The translations under genes were made by a program, and so were the position numbers. Below the pieces are notes generated by a model. It did no database searches. It saw only the letters and a list, made by a program, of their open reading frames with translations, and was not told the origin of the DNA. This document shows positions 1 to 7,967 of a stretch of DNA of 64,000 nucleotides, in pieces; position 1 is the first letter of the stretch, and every line of letters starts with the position of its first letter. Location: positions 124,001 to 188,000 of the forward strand of contig NZ_JAHCSG010000004.1 of NCBI RefSeq assembly GCF_018474015.1, given 5' to 3'. Source of the stretch: Williamsia sp. CHRR-6. GTDB taxonomy: Bacteria; Actinomycetota; Actinomycetes; Mycobacteriales; Mycobacteriaceae.

Positions 1-91
1 CCAGGTCCACGGGCTTGATGCTGTGCAGCGATCCGTTGCGCTGCTTGCCACGAGGCGTACGGATCGCCTCGTAGATGAATGCGTCACTCAT
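1..91 (-). CDS. fadA: Acetyl-CoA C-acyltransferase (thiolase), 5' end only
   Basis: The first 30 codons read on the minus strand begin [16 protein letters not shown] and continue to the window edge. This is the characteristic N-terminus of FadA-type thiolases, which carry out the last, CoA-dependent thiolytic step of fatty-acid beta-oxidation. The ATG at 91 is preceded by AGGA at good spacing. The catalytic Cys and His lie outside the window. The gene is divergent from a TetR-type regulator 131 bp away, a common arrangement for a local repressor of beta-oxidation genes. The family call is firm although only a fragment is visible; which of the usual FadA paralogues it is cannot be told. Confidence 0.85.
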   Translation of the reverse strand, partial: MSDAFIYEAIRTPRGKQRNGSLHSIKPVDL

Positions 92-96
92 GGTGA

Positions 97-125
97 ATGT
101 TCCTTTCACATGAACATCGGTGTTC
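97..125. promoter_or_regulatory. Candidate TetR operator between fadA and the tandem TetR gene
   Basis: Three GAACA/TGTTC half-sites are packed together: ATGTTC at 97-102, GAACAT at 112-117 and TGTTC at 121-125. GAACA-TCGG-TGTTC is a perfect inverted repeat, and ATGTTC-N9-GAACAT is a second one sharing its middle arm. They lie just upstream of the fadA start in the divergent fadA/TetR gap, so binding of the neighbouring TetR protein is a reasonable inference. There is no direct evidence of binding. Confidence 0.4.
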
Positions 126-222
126 CTATCGGGGATAGGCTAACGCTGCGTCACTTGTTTGGCCATACCCCCTCATCAAGACCTTCTCCAGGCTCACCAC
201 TCTGCGCTAGGGTCGGTTCACC

Positions 223-1443
223 ATGTCCGCTCACGACGACGCCCGCGCATCCGGTCCAGACACCCCGGCCCGGCGTCCCGCCGACCGCAAGCGCCAGCTC
301 ACCGACGGTGCTGCTGCCCTGTTCCTGGAGCGTGGCTACACGGCGGTGTCGGTGGCTGACATCGCCCGCGCCGCCGGCGTCACCGCGCCGTCGGTGTACC
401 GCCACTTCACCGACAAGCAAGCTCTGTTGGCCGCCGCCGTCCTCGCCGGGGTGGAGGACCTCGAGTCGTGCACCGACCGCGCGATCGCGGCGGCCGCCGA
501 ACTGCCCGAGCCCGACGCCCGCCGGGAGACGCTCATCGAGTCGGCGTGCGCGATGGCGGTCCGCCGTCCCGACGCAGTGGTCCTGTGGCGCTGGAACGGA
601 GCGTTTCTGTCCGACGAGCAGAACGCCGAGGTGGCCCGACGCACCACGACCATCCTCGATCGGTGGGCGCAGGCGCTGCGAGATGGGCGGGCACAGCTCG
701 ACCATCGCAGCGCCCGACGACTGGCCCTGGCCATGCTGAGCATCACCGGCAGCCTCACCGTGCACAAGACGCGCATCTCGACCACCCGTGCCCTCACCCG
801 TCTCAACGACCTGGTGCACCGGCTCATCGCGCTGGACCCGGCGTGCGCCCCGCCGCTGACCGCACCGGTCCTCACCTCGCCCGAACCGCTGACCCGTCGC
901 GACGAGATACTCGACGCCGCCTCGATCCTGTTCGAGCGCAAAGGTTTCGCCGACGTCGGCGTCGACGAGATCGGTGAAGCGGTGGGCATCAGCGGACCCA
1001 GCCTGTATCGACACTTCTCCAGCAAGACCGCCATCCTGCTCAGCATCGGCGCCCGCAGCGCAGCCCGTCTGGAGGCCGGGGCGATGGCCGCGCACGCGGT
1101 GTCGGGGTCAGCCGGTGAGCTCTTGAGCAACCTGGTCGACTCCTATGTGGGCGCGTTGACCAGCACCCCGGACCTGTCGGTGGCGTTCACCAGCGCCAGT
1201 GCGACCGCGATGCGACAGGACGAGGCACGTGATCTGCTCACCGCGCAGCGCCAATACGTGGGACGCTGGTCGGCGTTGGTCTCGCAACTCGACCCGACCC
1301 TGCCGCAACCGGAGGCGGCGGTGACGGTGCACGCCGCACTGTCCATCGCCAACGACGCGGTACGGATGCGGGGTGCGCGGGAGCGACCCGAACTGCCGGC
1401 GTTGCTGGCGTATCTGATGAAGGGTGTCCTGGGTTGTGAGTGA
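223..1443 (+). CDS. TetR/AcrR family regulator with two DNA-binding domains
   Basis: The 406-residue protein contains two TetR_N helix-turn-helix domains: residues about 23-70 (…SVADIARAAGVTAPSVYRHF…) and about 223-270 (…VGVDEIGEAVGISGPSLYRHF…). Each is followed by a helical ligand-domain-like segment. A normal TetR protein is about 200 residues with one HTH, so this is a tandem duplication-type regulator, a known architecture in mycobacteria and relatives. The ATG at 223 is the first start that keeps the whole first HTH. It is divergent from fadA, so control of fatty-acid or acyl-CoA metabolism is likely. Its stop overlaps the probable GTG start of the downstream cyclase. Confidence 0.85.
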   Translation: MSAHDDARASGPDTPARRPADRKRQLTDGAAALFLERGYTAVSVADIARAAGVTAPSVYRHFTDKQALLAAAVLAGVEDLESCTDRAIAAAAELPEPDARRETLIESACAMAVRRPDAVVLWRWNGAFLSDEQNAEVARRTTTILDRWAQALRDGRAQLDHRSARRLALAMLSITGSLTVHKTRISTTRALTRLNDLVHRLIALDPACAPPLTAPVLTSPEPLTRRDEILDAASILFERKGFADVGVDEIGEAVGISGPSLYRHFSSKTAILLSIGARSAARLEAGAMAAHAVSGSAGELLSNLVDSYVGALTSTPDLSVAFTSASATAMRQDEARDLLTAQRQYVGRWSALVSQLDPTLPQPEAAVTVHAALSIANDAVRMRGARERPELPALLAYLMKGVLGCE

Positions 1444-2518
1444 TGACGGGCCTGTGGGTGATGACGGGTCTGTGTTTGATGGCGATTCGGTGGGTGATGA
1501 CGGGCCTGTGGGTGATGACAGGTCTGTGTGTGATGTCGATTCCGTGGGAGATGACGGGCCTGCGGGAGATGACGATCTGACGAGTTTCGAACAGATCTTC
1601 TTGGGCGGACCACCGGCGTTCACCCGCGAGCAAGCCATCTCCGAACTCGACATCGACCCCGACTACGCCGACGAGATCTGGCGCGCTTTCGGATTCGCCC
1701 ACGATCCCAGTGACACCGCCATCTTCACCGAGGACGACCTGGCCGCGATGGGCCTCATCCGTGCCGCCTACGAGGACAGCTCCTCCGACGCGGCGGTCGG
1801 TGCGGCGCGCACCGTGGGACAGGCGATGGCTCGGCTGGCCGAATGGCAGGCTTACCGTCTCACCGATCTCGACGGCGATCCAGCGGTCGCCGCCGGGCTC
1901 GCCGAGCTCGCGGTGGCCATGGAGCGGGTGCACACCCTGGTGTGGCGTCGACACCTGGTCGCAGCGCTGCGCAACGTCCGACAGCAGAAGTCGACCGAAT
2001 CCGACACCACCACAACCACTGTCGGCTTCTGCGACATCGTCGGATACACCAGCCTGTCGCGGCGGATCGGCAATCAGGAGCTGACCGAGTTGCTGGACAC
2101 CTTCGAGTCGAAGACCACCGCCATCATCACCGAACACGGTGGGGTGGTGGTGAAAACCCTCGGCGACGCGGTGATGTTCACCGTGCCGCAACCCAATTCC
2201 GCGGCGGCCATCGCACTGGAGGTGCACGCGATCAGCGAGACCGCGCCGTCGATACCTCCGTTGCGCGTGGGTTTGGCCTACGGCGAGGTGTTGAGCCGCT
2301 ACGGCGACGTGTTCGGTGAGCCGGTGAACATCGCGGCACGCCTGACGGGTTCAGCTCGACCGGGCACCTCGCTGTGCGATGCCGCCCTGGCCGATGCGAT
2401 CGACGACGACCGGTTCTACGTCAAGTCGATCGGCACGCTGAACGTGCGCGGCTACCGCCATCTCAAGGCCCGCGTCATCGAACCGAACCGCGGCCGCGTC
2501 AGCGAGCCGACCGACTGA
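1436..2518 (+). CDS. Class III adenylate/guanylate cyclase with N-terminal regulatory domain
   Basis: The 360-residue protein has three parts: an acidic repeat (residues about 2-47), a helical regulatory domain resembling the pH-sensing N-terminus of mycobacterial Rv1264 (about 50-185), and a class III cyclase domain (about 190-355). Catalytic features are visible: metal-binding Asp200 (FCDIVGYT) and Asp244 (KTLGDAVMF), the Lys before the second metal site, and Asn298/Arg302 (VNIAARL) for transition-state binding. All point to an active homodimeric cytosolic cyclase making cAMP. GTG 1436 overlaps the TetR stop by 8 bp and suggests translational coupling; GTG 1424 is an alternative start. The N-terminal repeat is not part of the family. 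Confidence 0.88.
   Translation: MSDDGPVGDDGSVFDGDSVGDDGPVGDDRSVCDVDSVGDDGPAGDDDLTSFEQIFLGGPPAFTREQAISELDIDPDYADEIWRAFGFAHDPSDTAIFTEDDLAAMGLIRAAYEDSSSDAAVGAARTVGQAMARLAEWQAYRLTDLDGDPAVAAGLAELAVAMERVHTLVWRRHLVAALRNVRQQKSTESDTTTTTVGFCDIVGYTSLSRRIGNQELTELLDTFESKTTAIITEHGGVVVKTLGDAVMFTVPQPNSAAAIALEVHAISETAPSIPPLRVGLAYGEVLSRYGDVFGEPVNIAARLTGSARPGTSLCDAALADAIDDDRFYVKSIGTLNVRGYRHLKARVIEPNRGRVSEPTD
1439..1576 (+). repeat. In-frame 18-bp tandem repeat encoding acidic hexapeptides
   Basis: About seven and a half 18-bp units read Gly-Asp-Asp-Gly-Pro/Ser-Val with variants. Every third unit is a divergent Asp-x-Asp-Ser-Val form, so a 54-bp higher-order period is visible (GPV, GSV, DSV; GPV, RSV, DSV; GPA). 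The period is a multiple of three, so copy-number change would lengthen or shorten the cyclase N-terminus without breaking its frame. Confidence 0.85.
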
Positions 2519-2529
2519 GAGGACTCTCC

Positions 2530-3096
2530 ATGCGTCAACTGATCGTCACCGCCTTCGTCTCACTCGACGGCGTCATGGAGGCCCCCGGCGGCGAGCCCGG
2601 ATACCGCAACTCCGGCTGGACGTTCGAGGGAATCGAGTTCGATCCCGCCGCCTATGAGATCAAGGGGCGCGAACAGCAGGAGGCGGGCGCGCTGCTGTTC
2701 GGCCGCAACTCCTACGAGGCGTTCGCGCCGGTGTGGCCCACCATGGCCGAGTTCGAGCACATGAACACCCTCCCCCGGTATGTGGTGTCGACGACGCTGC
2801 AGACCGACGACGACCGGTGGCCGGCCACGATTCTGCGGTCGATCGACGAGGTGGCTGATCTGAAGCACACCGGTGATGGACCGATCCTGGTCCAAGGCAG
2901 TGCCACTCTCGGCGCCGCGCTGGCCGACGCCGGCCTGGTGGACCGCTATCACCTGCTGGTGTTCCCGGTGTTGTTGGGTGCAGGCAAGCGGCTGTTCAGC
3001 ACCGCCGACAAGGACACCACGCATCTGCGCCTGGTCGAATACGAGACCTACGGCAACGGGATCTGCAAACAGATCTATGACGTGGTGCACACGTGA
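2530..3096 (+). CDS. Dihydrofolate reductase family (RibD C-terminal domain) protein
   Basis: The 188-residue protein starts MRQLIVTAFVSLDGVMEAPGG, the N-terminus typical of the RibD_C/DHFR-like family. It contains the LLFGRNSYEAF motif near residue 55 and a GSATLGAAL segment near 125, both usual for the NAD(P)H-binding fold. The family includes riboflavin-pathway reductases, but stand-alone members have no assigned substrate, so a cytosolic NADPH-dependent reductase is as far as the call goes. A GAGAGGA ribosome-binding site ends seven bases before the ATG at 2530. It follows the cyclase by 11 bp and may be cotranscribed. Confidence 0.8.
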   Translation: MRQLIVTAFVSLDGVMEAPGGEPGYRNSGWTFEGIEFDPAAYEIKGREQQEAGALLFGRNSYEAFAPVWPTMAEFEHMNTLPRYVVSTTLQTDDDRWPATILRSIDEVADLKHTGDGPILVQGSATLGAALADAGLVDRYHLLVFPVLLGAGKRLFSTADKDTTHLRLVEYETYGNGICKQIYDVVHT

Positions 3097-3177
3097 ACCG
3101 TCCCCGTTGCGCAGAAACTGCCCCCTGACCGGCCACCGAGGGCAGATTCCCCTCGAGCACCGCTGTCCGGGCCGTTT
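3097..3177. terminator. Possible weak terminator in the convergent gap before modC
   Basis: A 6-bp hairpin (CGAGGG at 3137-3142 pairing with CCCTCG at 3150-3155, 7-nt loop) lies in the 81-bp gap between two convergent genes. It has no clear T-tract, so this is a weak call. Confidence 0.3.
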
Positions 3178-4263
3178 TCAGCAGGACGACCGCGACGGGT
3201 AGATCGACACCTCGGTCGCCTTGATCGCCAGATGCACGGTGTCGCCCACACCAAGGCGCAGCTCCCGCAACGCATCCCAGGTGAGCTCGGCCGAGATCGC
3301 GGTCTGGCCGCACTGCACCACCACCGTGCCCCGATCGCCGGTGGGATCGACCGCGCTCACCTCGCCGGTGAACACGTTGCGTGGACTGCCCTGGGGGGCA
3401 ACCGGATACACGGCCACCGATCGTGGCGCGAAGGTGGCAGCGGCCGATTCACCGTCGCGCAGCGATGCGGCACCGATACCCACCACGCTCAGGTCGACAC
3501 CGCGCAGCCACCCCGATTCGGAGCCGGCACCGGCCACCCACCGCCCCGCGATCAGGTTCACCCCGGCCAGCGAGGCGGCGAACTCGGTCACCGGGTTGAC
3601 CACCACATCACGCACCGGGCCGTGATCGACCACCCGGCCCGCGTCGAGGACCAGGGCTTCATCGGCCAGGGTCAGCGCGTCGACGATGTCGTGGGTGACG
3701 ATCACCGTGACGCGTCGACGGTCGGCGAGCACCCGAGCGACCAGGCTGCGCAGCCGGGCGGCCACGTCCACGTCGAGGGCGGCGAACGGTTCGTCGAGGA
3801 GCAACACACTCGGATCTGCGGCCATCGCGCGGGCGATGGCCACCCGCTGAGCCTGCCCACCGGAGAGCTGCCCGGGTCGACGGTCGGCGAGCTCGGTGGC
3901 ATCCACCGCAGCCAGCCACCGGGCCACCGTCTCGCGCACCTGCGCGCGCGGTCGCCTGGCCGCCGACGGTGCGAACGCGATGTTCTGCGCCACCGTCAGA
4001 TGCGGGAACAGCCGCGCCTGCTGGGACAACAGGGCGATGGATCGACGATGCGGCGCAACAAACGTCGATTCGTCGACCAATGTCCGGTCGCCGACGGCGA
4101 GGTGGGCTCCATCCACCCTCAGCAGCCCGGCGATGAAGTGCAGCAGCGTCGATTTGCCCGCCCCGTTGCGGCCCAGCACCGCCAGGGTGCGCCCGGCACC
4201 CACCGTCACCTCGACATCCAGCGGCGGCACCTGCGAGTGCACCCGCGCATGCAGCGCGTTCAC
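3178..4263 (-). CDS. modC: Molybdate ABC transporter ATP-binding protein
   Basis: The 361-residue ATPase energises molybdate import. Walker A is GRNGAGKST (about 32-40), the ABC signature LSGGQAQR (about 133-140) and Walker [12 protein letters not shown] (about 155-165). A C-terminal TOBE (molybdate-binding) domain follows from about residue 290. The GTG start at 4263 overlaps the modB stop by 4 bp. It is the last gene of a regulator-modA-modB-modC operon read on the minus strand. The TOBE domain and a permease of the ModB type favour molybdate over other oxyanions; tungstate uptake cannot be excluded. Confidence 0.92.
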   Translation of the reverse strand: MNALHARVHSQVPPLDVEVTVGAGRTLAVLGRNGAGKSTLLHFIAGLLRVDGAHLAVGDRTLVDESTFVAPHRRSIALLSQQARLFPHLTVAQNIAFAPSAARRPRAQVRETVARWLAAVDATELADRRPGQLSGGQAQRVAIARAMAADPSVLLLDEPFAALDVDVAARLRSLVARVLADRRRVTVIVTHDIVDALTLADEALVLDAGRVVDHGPVRDVVVNPVTEFAASLAGVNLIAGRWVAGAGSESGWLRGVDLSVVGIGAASLRDGESAAATFAPRSVAVYPVAPQGSPRNVFTGEVSAVDPTGDRGTVVVQCGQTAISAELTWDALRELRLGVGDTVHLAIKATEVSIYPSRSSC

Positions 4264-5075
4264 AGCACCGCCGATCGGTCCGGACGCCGCAGGTGCACGC
4301 CGATCACCACCACCAGCGCGATGGCCACCAACACGAACGCCAACGGCAGCGCCTGCTGCGGGTCAGAGATCTCGTCGACGTAGATCTTCAGCGGGGCGGT
4401 CTGGGTGATCCCCGGCGCGTTGCCGGCGAAGGTGATGGTGGCACCGAACTCACCGAGTGCGCGAGCAAACGCCAACACCACCCCCGAGAGCATCGCCGGG
4501 AACACCAGCGGCAGCGTGACCCGCCACAGGGTGCGGGTGGGTGAGGCACCCAGGGTGGCCGCCACCTGTTCGTAGGATGCACCCGAGACCCGCAGCGCCC
4601 CTTCGACACTGATCACCAGGAACGGCAACGCCACGAACGTCTGCGCCAACACCACCGCGGTGGTGGAGAACGCGATGTCGACACCCCACGCGGTGAGGTG
4701 TTCGCCGATCAACCCGCGCCGCCCGAAGGCGTACAGCAGCGCCACACCACCAACCACCGGCGGTAACACCAACGGCAACAACACGATTGCCCGCACCACC
4801 CGCAGCACCGCCGAGTCGGTGCGCGCGAACACCGCCGCCATCGGCACCCCGATGAGCACACAGAGCACCGTGCTGGCGCTGGCGGTACGCACACTCAAAC
4901 CCAGAGCTTGCAGCGAGGCCTCGGAGGTGATCTGGCCCCAGAAGTCCTGCCACGGAAGCCGTTGCGCCAGGGCGATGGGCGGGATGGCGATCAGCAGTAA
5001 CCCGAGCAGCGCGGGCAGGTACAGCCAGCGCGGGACCGGCTGCAACCCAATCCTGGTGCCGGCTGAACGGGTCAC
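4260..5075 (-). CDS. modB: Molybdate ABC transporter permease
   Basis: A 271-residue inner-membrane permease with about six hydrophobic spans. It carries the BPD transport EAA-type loop near residue 170-190 (…[21 protein letters not shown]…) that docks onto ModC, and the second conserved segment [13 protein letters not shown] that is typical of ModB/CysT permeases. The GTG at 5075 is the start consistent with the tight modA-modB spacing of 3 bp. It forms the channel for molybdate released by ModA. Confidence 0.92.
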   Translation of the reverse strand: MTRSAGTRIGLQPVPRWLYLPALLGLLLIAIPPIALAQRLPWQDFWGQITSEASLQALGLSVRTASASTVLCVLIGVPMAAVFARTDSAVLRVVRAIVLLPLVLPPVVGGVALLYAFGRRGLIGEHLTAWGVDIAFSTTAVVLAQTFVALPFLVISVEGALRVSGASYEQVAATLGASPTRTLWRVTLPLVFPAMLSGVVLAFARALGEFGATITFAGNAPGITQTAPLKIYVDEISDPQQALPLAFVLVAIALVVVIGVHLRRPDRSAVL

Positions 5076-5078
5076 GCT

Positions 5079-5846
5079 CTACTTCGGTCCGAAGCCGAGA
5101 CTTGTCAGCGTCTGCTGGCCAGAGGTTCCGGTGACCGCGGCCACGAACTCCTTGGCCCGATCGGTGTTCTTCGAGTTCGCGAGCACCGCGATCGGGTAGC
5201 GGTTGACCACGGCCGCCAGCGCCGGGTCGTTCACCACGCCGATCGTGGCCCCGGCGGTCTTGGCGTCGGAGACATAGACCAGACCGGCATCGGCCTGACC
5301 CGAGGTCACCTTCGTCACCACCCCGGTCACCGAGGTCTCCTCGCTGGCCGGCCTTATGTCCACGCCTGCGTTCTTCTCCACCTGCGCCGCTGCGCTGCCA
5401 CACGGCACCGCGACCGCGCACAGCACGGTGATCACCCCCGGCCTGGCCAGGTCGGCCACCGAGGTGATCTTCTTCGGGTTGCCGGGCGCAGTGATGATGG
5501 TCAACACGTTGGATGCGAAGAACTTCGGCTTGACGGCCGTGGCCCCCAGCTTGGTCATCGTCTTCTCGTCGGCGGTCGCGATCACGTCGGCGGTGGCGCC
5601 CTGTTGGATCTGGGTGACCAGCGCCGAGGAGCCGTCGAAGGTGAGCTTCACGGTGACCCCCGGATGCGACTTCTCGTACGAGGTGGCGATGGTGGTGAAC
5701 CCGGCTTTCAGCGAGGCGGCCGCGAATACGGTCACAGTGGTCGACTTCGGAGTGTCATCTGAGGAGCACCCGGCCGCCAGGGTGGCCGCGCAGGCGATGG
5801 CCACCGCCAGCGATCCGGTGCGACGGGTGATCGAATGCTGGGTCAT
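5079..5846 (-). CDS. modA: Molybdate-binding lipoprotein of the ABC transporter
   Basis: The 255-residue protein has a lipoprotein signal peptide ending in the lipobox LAAGC (Cys about 26). It is followed by a type II periplasmic-binding fold with ModA signatures: FAAASL near the N-terminus, the GSSAL ligand loop, GATADV, and ASNVLTI. It captures molybdate outside the membrane and hands it to ModB/ModC. The ATG at 5846 is chosen because the signal peptide begins there; a longer in-frame extension upstream would precede the signal sequence and overlap the regulator gene. It lies 20 bp after the HTH-molbindin gene. Confidence 0.92.
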   Translation of the reverse strand: MTQHSITRRTGSLAVAIACAATLAAGCSSDDTPKSTTVTVFAAASLKAGFTTIATSYEKSHPGVTVKLTFDGSSALVTQIQQGATADVIATADEKTMTKLGATAVKPKFFASNVLTIITAPGNPKKITSVADLARPGVITVLCAVAVPCGSAAAQVEKNAGVDIRPASEETSVTGVVTKVTSGQADAGLVYVSDAKTAGATIGVVNDPALAAVVNRYPIAVLANSKNTDRAKEFVAAVTGTSGQQTLTSLGFGPK

Positions 5847-5866
5847 GGCGCCACTTTCGTTGAGGG

Positions 5867-6268
5867 TCAAGGGATCGGGCGTTCGACGATGACGGTGGTC
5901 GCCTTGACCACGGCCGTGGCCACCACACCCACCGCGAGATCGAGTTCGGTCACCGCGTCGGTGCTCATCAGGGAGGTGACCACGAACGGGCCGCACTGCA
6001 TGGTGACCTGCGACATCACCGGATCCGATCGCACCGCGGTCACCAACCCGACGAACCGGTTACGGGCCGAACGCTCCACCTCGATGCCGTCGGGGGCGGG
6101 CTCGGGCGCCCGAGTGGTGGCAAGACGAGCCAGGTCGGCGCCGTCGATCACGGTGCGACCGGACTCGTCGGTGCGTGCGGTCACCTCACCTGAGGCGATC
6201 CAACGACGCACGGTGTCGTCGGAAACACCGAGCAGCTCGGCGGCCCGACGCACCCGGATGTCGGTCAT
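5867..6268 (-). CDS. HTH-molbindin (Mop/TOBE) molybdate-responsive protein
   Basis: A 133-residue protein with an excisionase/MerR-like winged-helix start (…AAELLGVSDDTVRRWIASGEV…, residues about 8-29). It is followed by a single TOBE/Mop domain (about 70-130, …SARNRFVGLVTAVRSD…). The architecture is that of small actinobacterial molybdate-binding regulators placed first in mod operons. It probably senses cytoplasmic molybdate and controls the operon it heads, as ModE does elsewhere, but with an unrelated DNA-binding half. A perfect inverted repeat 17 bp upstream of its start is the obvious candidate operator. Confidence 0.85.
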   Translation of the reverse strand: MTDIRVRRAAELLGVSDDTVRRWIASGEVTARTDESGRTVIDGADLARLATTRAPEPAPDGIEVERSARNRFVGLVTAVRSDPVMSQVTMQCGPFVVTSLMSTDAVTELDLAVGVVATAVVKATTVIVERPIP

Positions 6269-6285
6269 CTCTGAACTCGGTCACG

Positions 6286-6303
6286 CGTATGCGGTTGCAT
6301 ACG
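6286..6303. promoter_or_regulatory. Inverted repeat, candidate operator of the mod operon
   Basis: CGTATGC-GGTT-GCATACG is a perfect 7+7 bp inverted repeat in the 99-bp divergent gap between the molybdate operon and surE. It lies just upstream of the HTH-molbindin gene. Its position suggests autoregulation by that protein. The same GCATACG half-site occurs twice, overlapping, in front of the cyanase gene at 12393-12405. Confidence 0.5.
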
Positions 6304-6367
6304 TTGATGCTATCCGTATCTGCGGCATCGTCGGCGCCACGGGTGGTCGTCGCTATCCTCGGGGACC

Positions 6368-7174
6368 ATGAGCGTGCGCATCCTGTTGACCAACGACGAC
6401 GGCTGGGATGCCCCGGGAATCAGCGCGCTGCGCGCGGGTTTGCGGGCAGCCGGGCACGAGGTGACCACCGTCGCGCCGGCCGACAACCAGAGCGGTGCCG
6501 GCACGCGGGTGGCATCACAACGCGCACTGCGGGTCGAGCGCCCCGACGAGAAGTCGATCTGGGCGGTCCACGGGTCGCCGGCCGACTCGGTGATCTTCGG
6601 TCTGTCCCACGTCTTCGCCGACGGCCATCCCGACGTGGTGATCTCGGGGGCCAACAACGGTGCCAACGCCGGGCAGGGCGTGCACTTCTCGGGCACCGTG
6701 GGAGCTGCCCTGTGCGCCACCACGTTCGGCGTGCCCAGCATCGCGGTGTCGACCGACCTGCCGTGGGAACACACCCCCTCGGTCGACGACTTCGACACCA
6801 CCACCCGGCTGATCAACGAGCTGCTCGACTGGGCTGCACCTCATCGGTTGGTGGCTGCAGGCACCCTGTTGAACATCAACGTGCCTGCACCCGAGCATCC
6901 CGAGCCACTGCGGCTCGCCGCCACCCACGGCGACCGAAACCTGTTGGGCGAGATCGCCTATCGCGAGGCCGGTGGCGTATTCGAGCTCACCTTCGGTGAT
7001 CGCCCCGAACCACAGCACGGCAGTGATCTGCACGCCCTGCGGTCGGGCTGGGTAAGCCTGGCTGCGGTGGGTGTCACCCATCCGATCGACGAGACAGTGA
7101 CCGAGCACCTGCGGCAGGTGGCCGCAGCCGACCTGCCGTCAGTGCGAGTGGGCGCGGTCGACGGTCGCCTGTAG
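6368..7174 (+). CDS. surE: 5'/3'-nucleotidase SurE
   Basis: A 268-residue cytosolic metal-dependent phosphatase that removes phosphate from nucleoside 5'- or 3'-monophosphates. The N-terminus MSVRILLTNDDG holds the two metal-binding Asp residues (9 and 10). NQSGAGTRV near residue 41 supplies the conserved Ser, and the second metal-ligand region ISGANNGAN lies near residue 95. The length matches the family. The ATG at 6368 is the only start that retains the NDDG motif. The last 36 bp overlap the end of the convergent acyltransferase. Confidence 0.93.
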   Translation: MSVRILLTNDDGWDAPGISALRAGLRAAGHEVTTVAPADNQSGAGTRVASQRALRVERPDEKSIWAVHGSPADSVIFGLSHVFADGHPDVVISGANNGANAGQGVHFSGTVGAALCATTFGVPSIAVSTDLPWEHTPSVDDFDTTTRLINELLDWAAPHRLVAAGTLLNINVPAPEHPEPLRLAATHGDRNLLGEIAYREAGGVFELTFGDRPEPQHGSDLHALRSGWVSLAAVGVTHPIDETVTEHLRQVAAADLPSVRVGAVDGRL

Positions 7175-7900
7175 TCGCTCCCGGATGATGTCGGTGATCT
7201 CCGGCACCGACAGGGTTGCCGCCACGGTGACCGGGTCGCCGAAGACCACCCGCGCCCGCTTGGCCGAATCACCCTGGTAGGCAACGGCGATCGGTATCAG
7301 CGCGGTCGGCCGCCGGGCCGCGATGCCGGCGGCTATCTGACCGGCCCCCGACGCCAGAGGTTGCAAGACGGTCGGGTCGCCGTCGTTGCGGGTGCCCTCG
7401 GGGAAGATCGCGATCGCGTCGCCGCCGGCCCCACGCTCGATGCACACCGCGAGCATCCGGCGATTGGCGGCAGCCGCGGTCTCGGGATCGGTGTCGCGGG
7501 CCCGAAAAACCGGGATACCGCCCATCATGTCGATGTTGGCGCGCTGCTTGGGGTTGGTGTACAGCCCGTGTTTGGCCAGCACCCGAATGCGTCCGATCAA
7601 CGGCCGTAGCGGCGATCGCCACAGCGCCCCGGCGACGACGAACTGGTCTTTGTCGTTGATGTGGTTGACGCACAACACCAGTCGCACGCCCGAACGCGCC
7701 ACCGCACGCAGGTGCGGGCGGGCGTCGTCGACGAACTCTACGCGCGGCCGGTAGGTGAGGCCGAGCGCGAAGTGCGCGAAACGCGCCTTGCGCCGTGGCT
7801 GTTGATGGGTGGCGTAGTGGTCGTAGACCTCGTCGGCCTGGGCCGGGTCGATCGCGATCACTGGGGGGTCACATTCACCCTCATCACTGTAGAGGTGCAC
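7139..7900 (-). CDS. 1-acyl-sn-glycerol-3-phosphate acyltransferase-like protein
   Basis: A 253-residue PlsC-type acyltransferase. The H-x4-D catalytic motif is seen as NHINDKD, and the phosphate-binding block as IFPEGTRN. It should transfer an acyl chain to a lysophospholipid or related acceptor at the membrane, although no clear membrane span is visible. An upstream GTG at 7954 is in frame, but the GTG at 7900 has a strong AGGAG seven bases before it and is preferred. Its 3' end overlaps surE antiparallel by 36 bp. Confidence 0.78.
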   Translation of the reverse strand: MHLYSDEGECDPPVIAIDPAQADEVYDHYATHQQPRRKARFAHFALGLTYRPRVEFVDDARPHLRAVARSGVRLVLCVNHINDKDQFVVAGALWRSPLRPLIGRIRVLAKHGLYTNPKQRANIDMMGGIPVFRARDTDPETAAAANRRMLAVCIERGAGGDAIAIFPEGTRNDGDPTVLQPLASGAGQIAAGIAARRPTALIPIAVAYQGDSAKRARVVFGDPVTVAATLSVPEITDIIRERLQATVDRAHSH

Positions 7901-7967
7901 AGGTGTACTCCTGGTCACGATGAGGACAACGGTGGGCACCAGACGGTGACCCACCTACGGTGGAACG

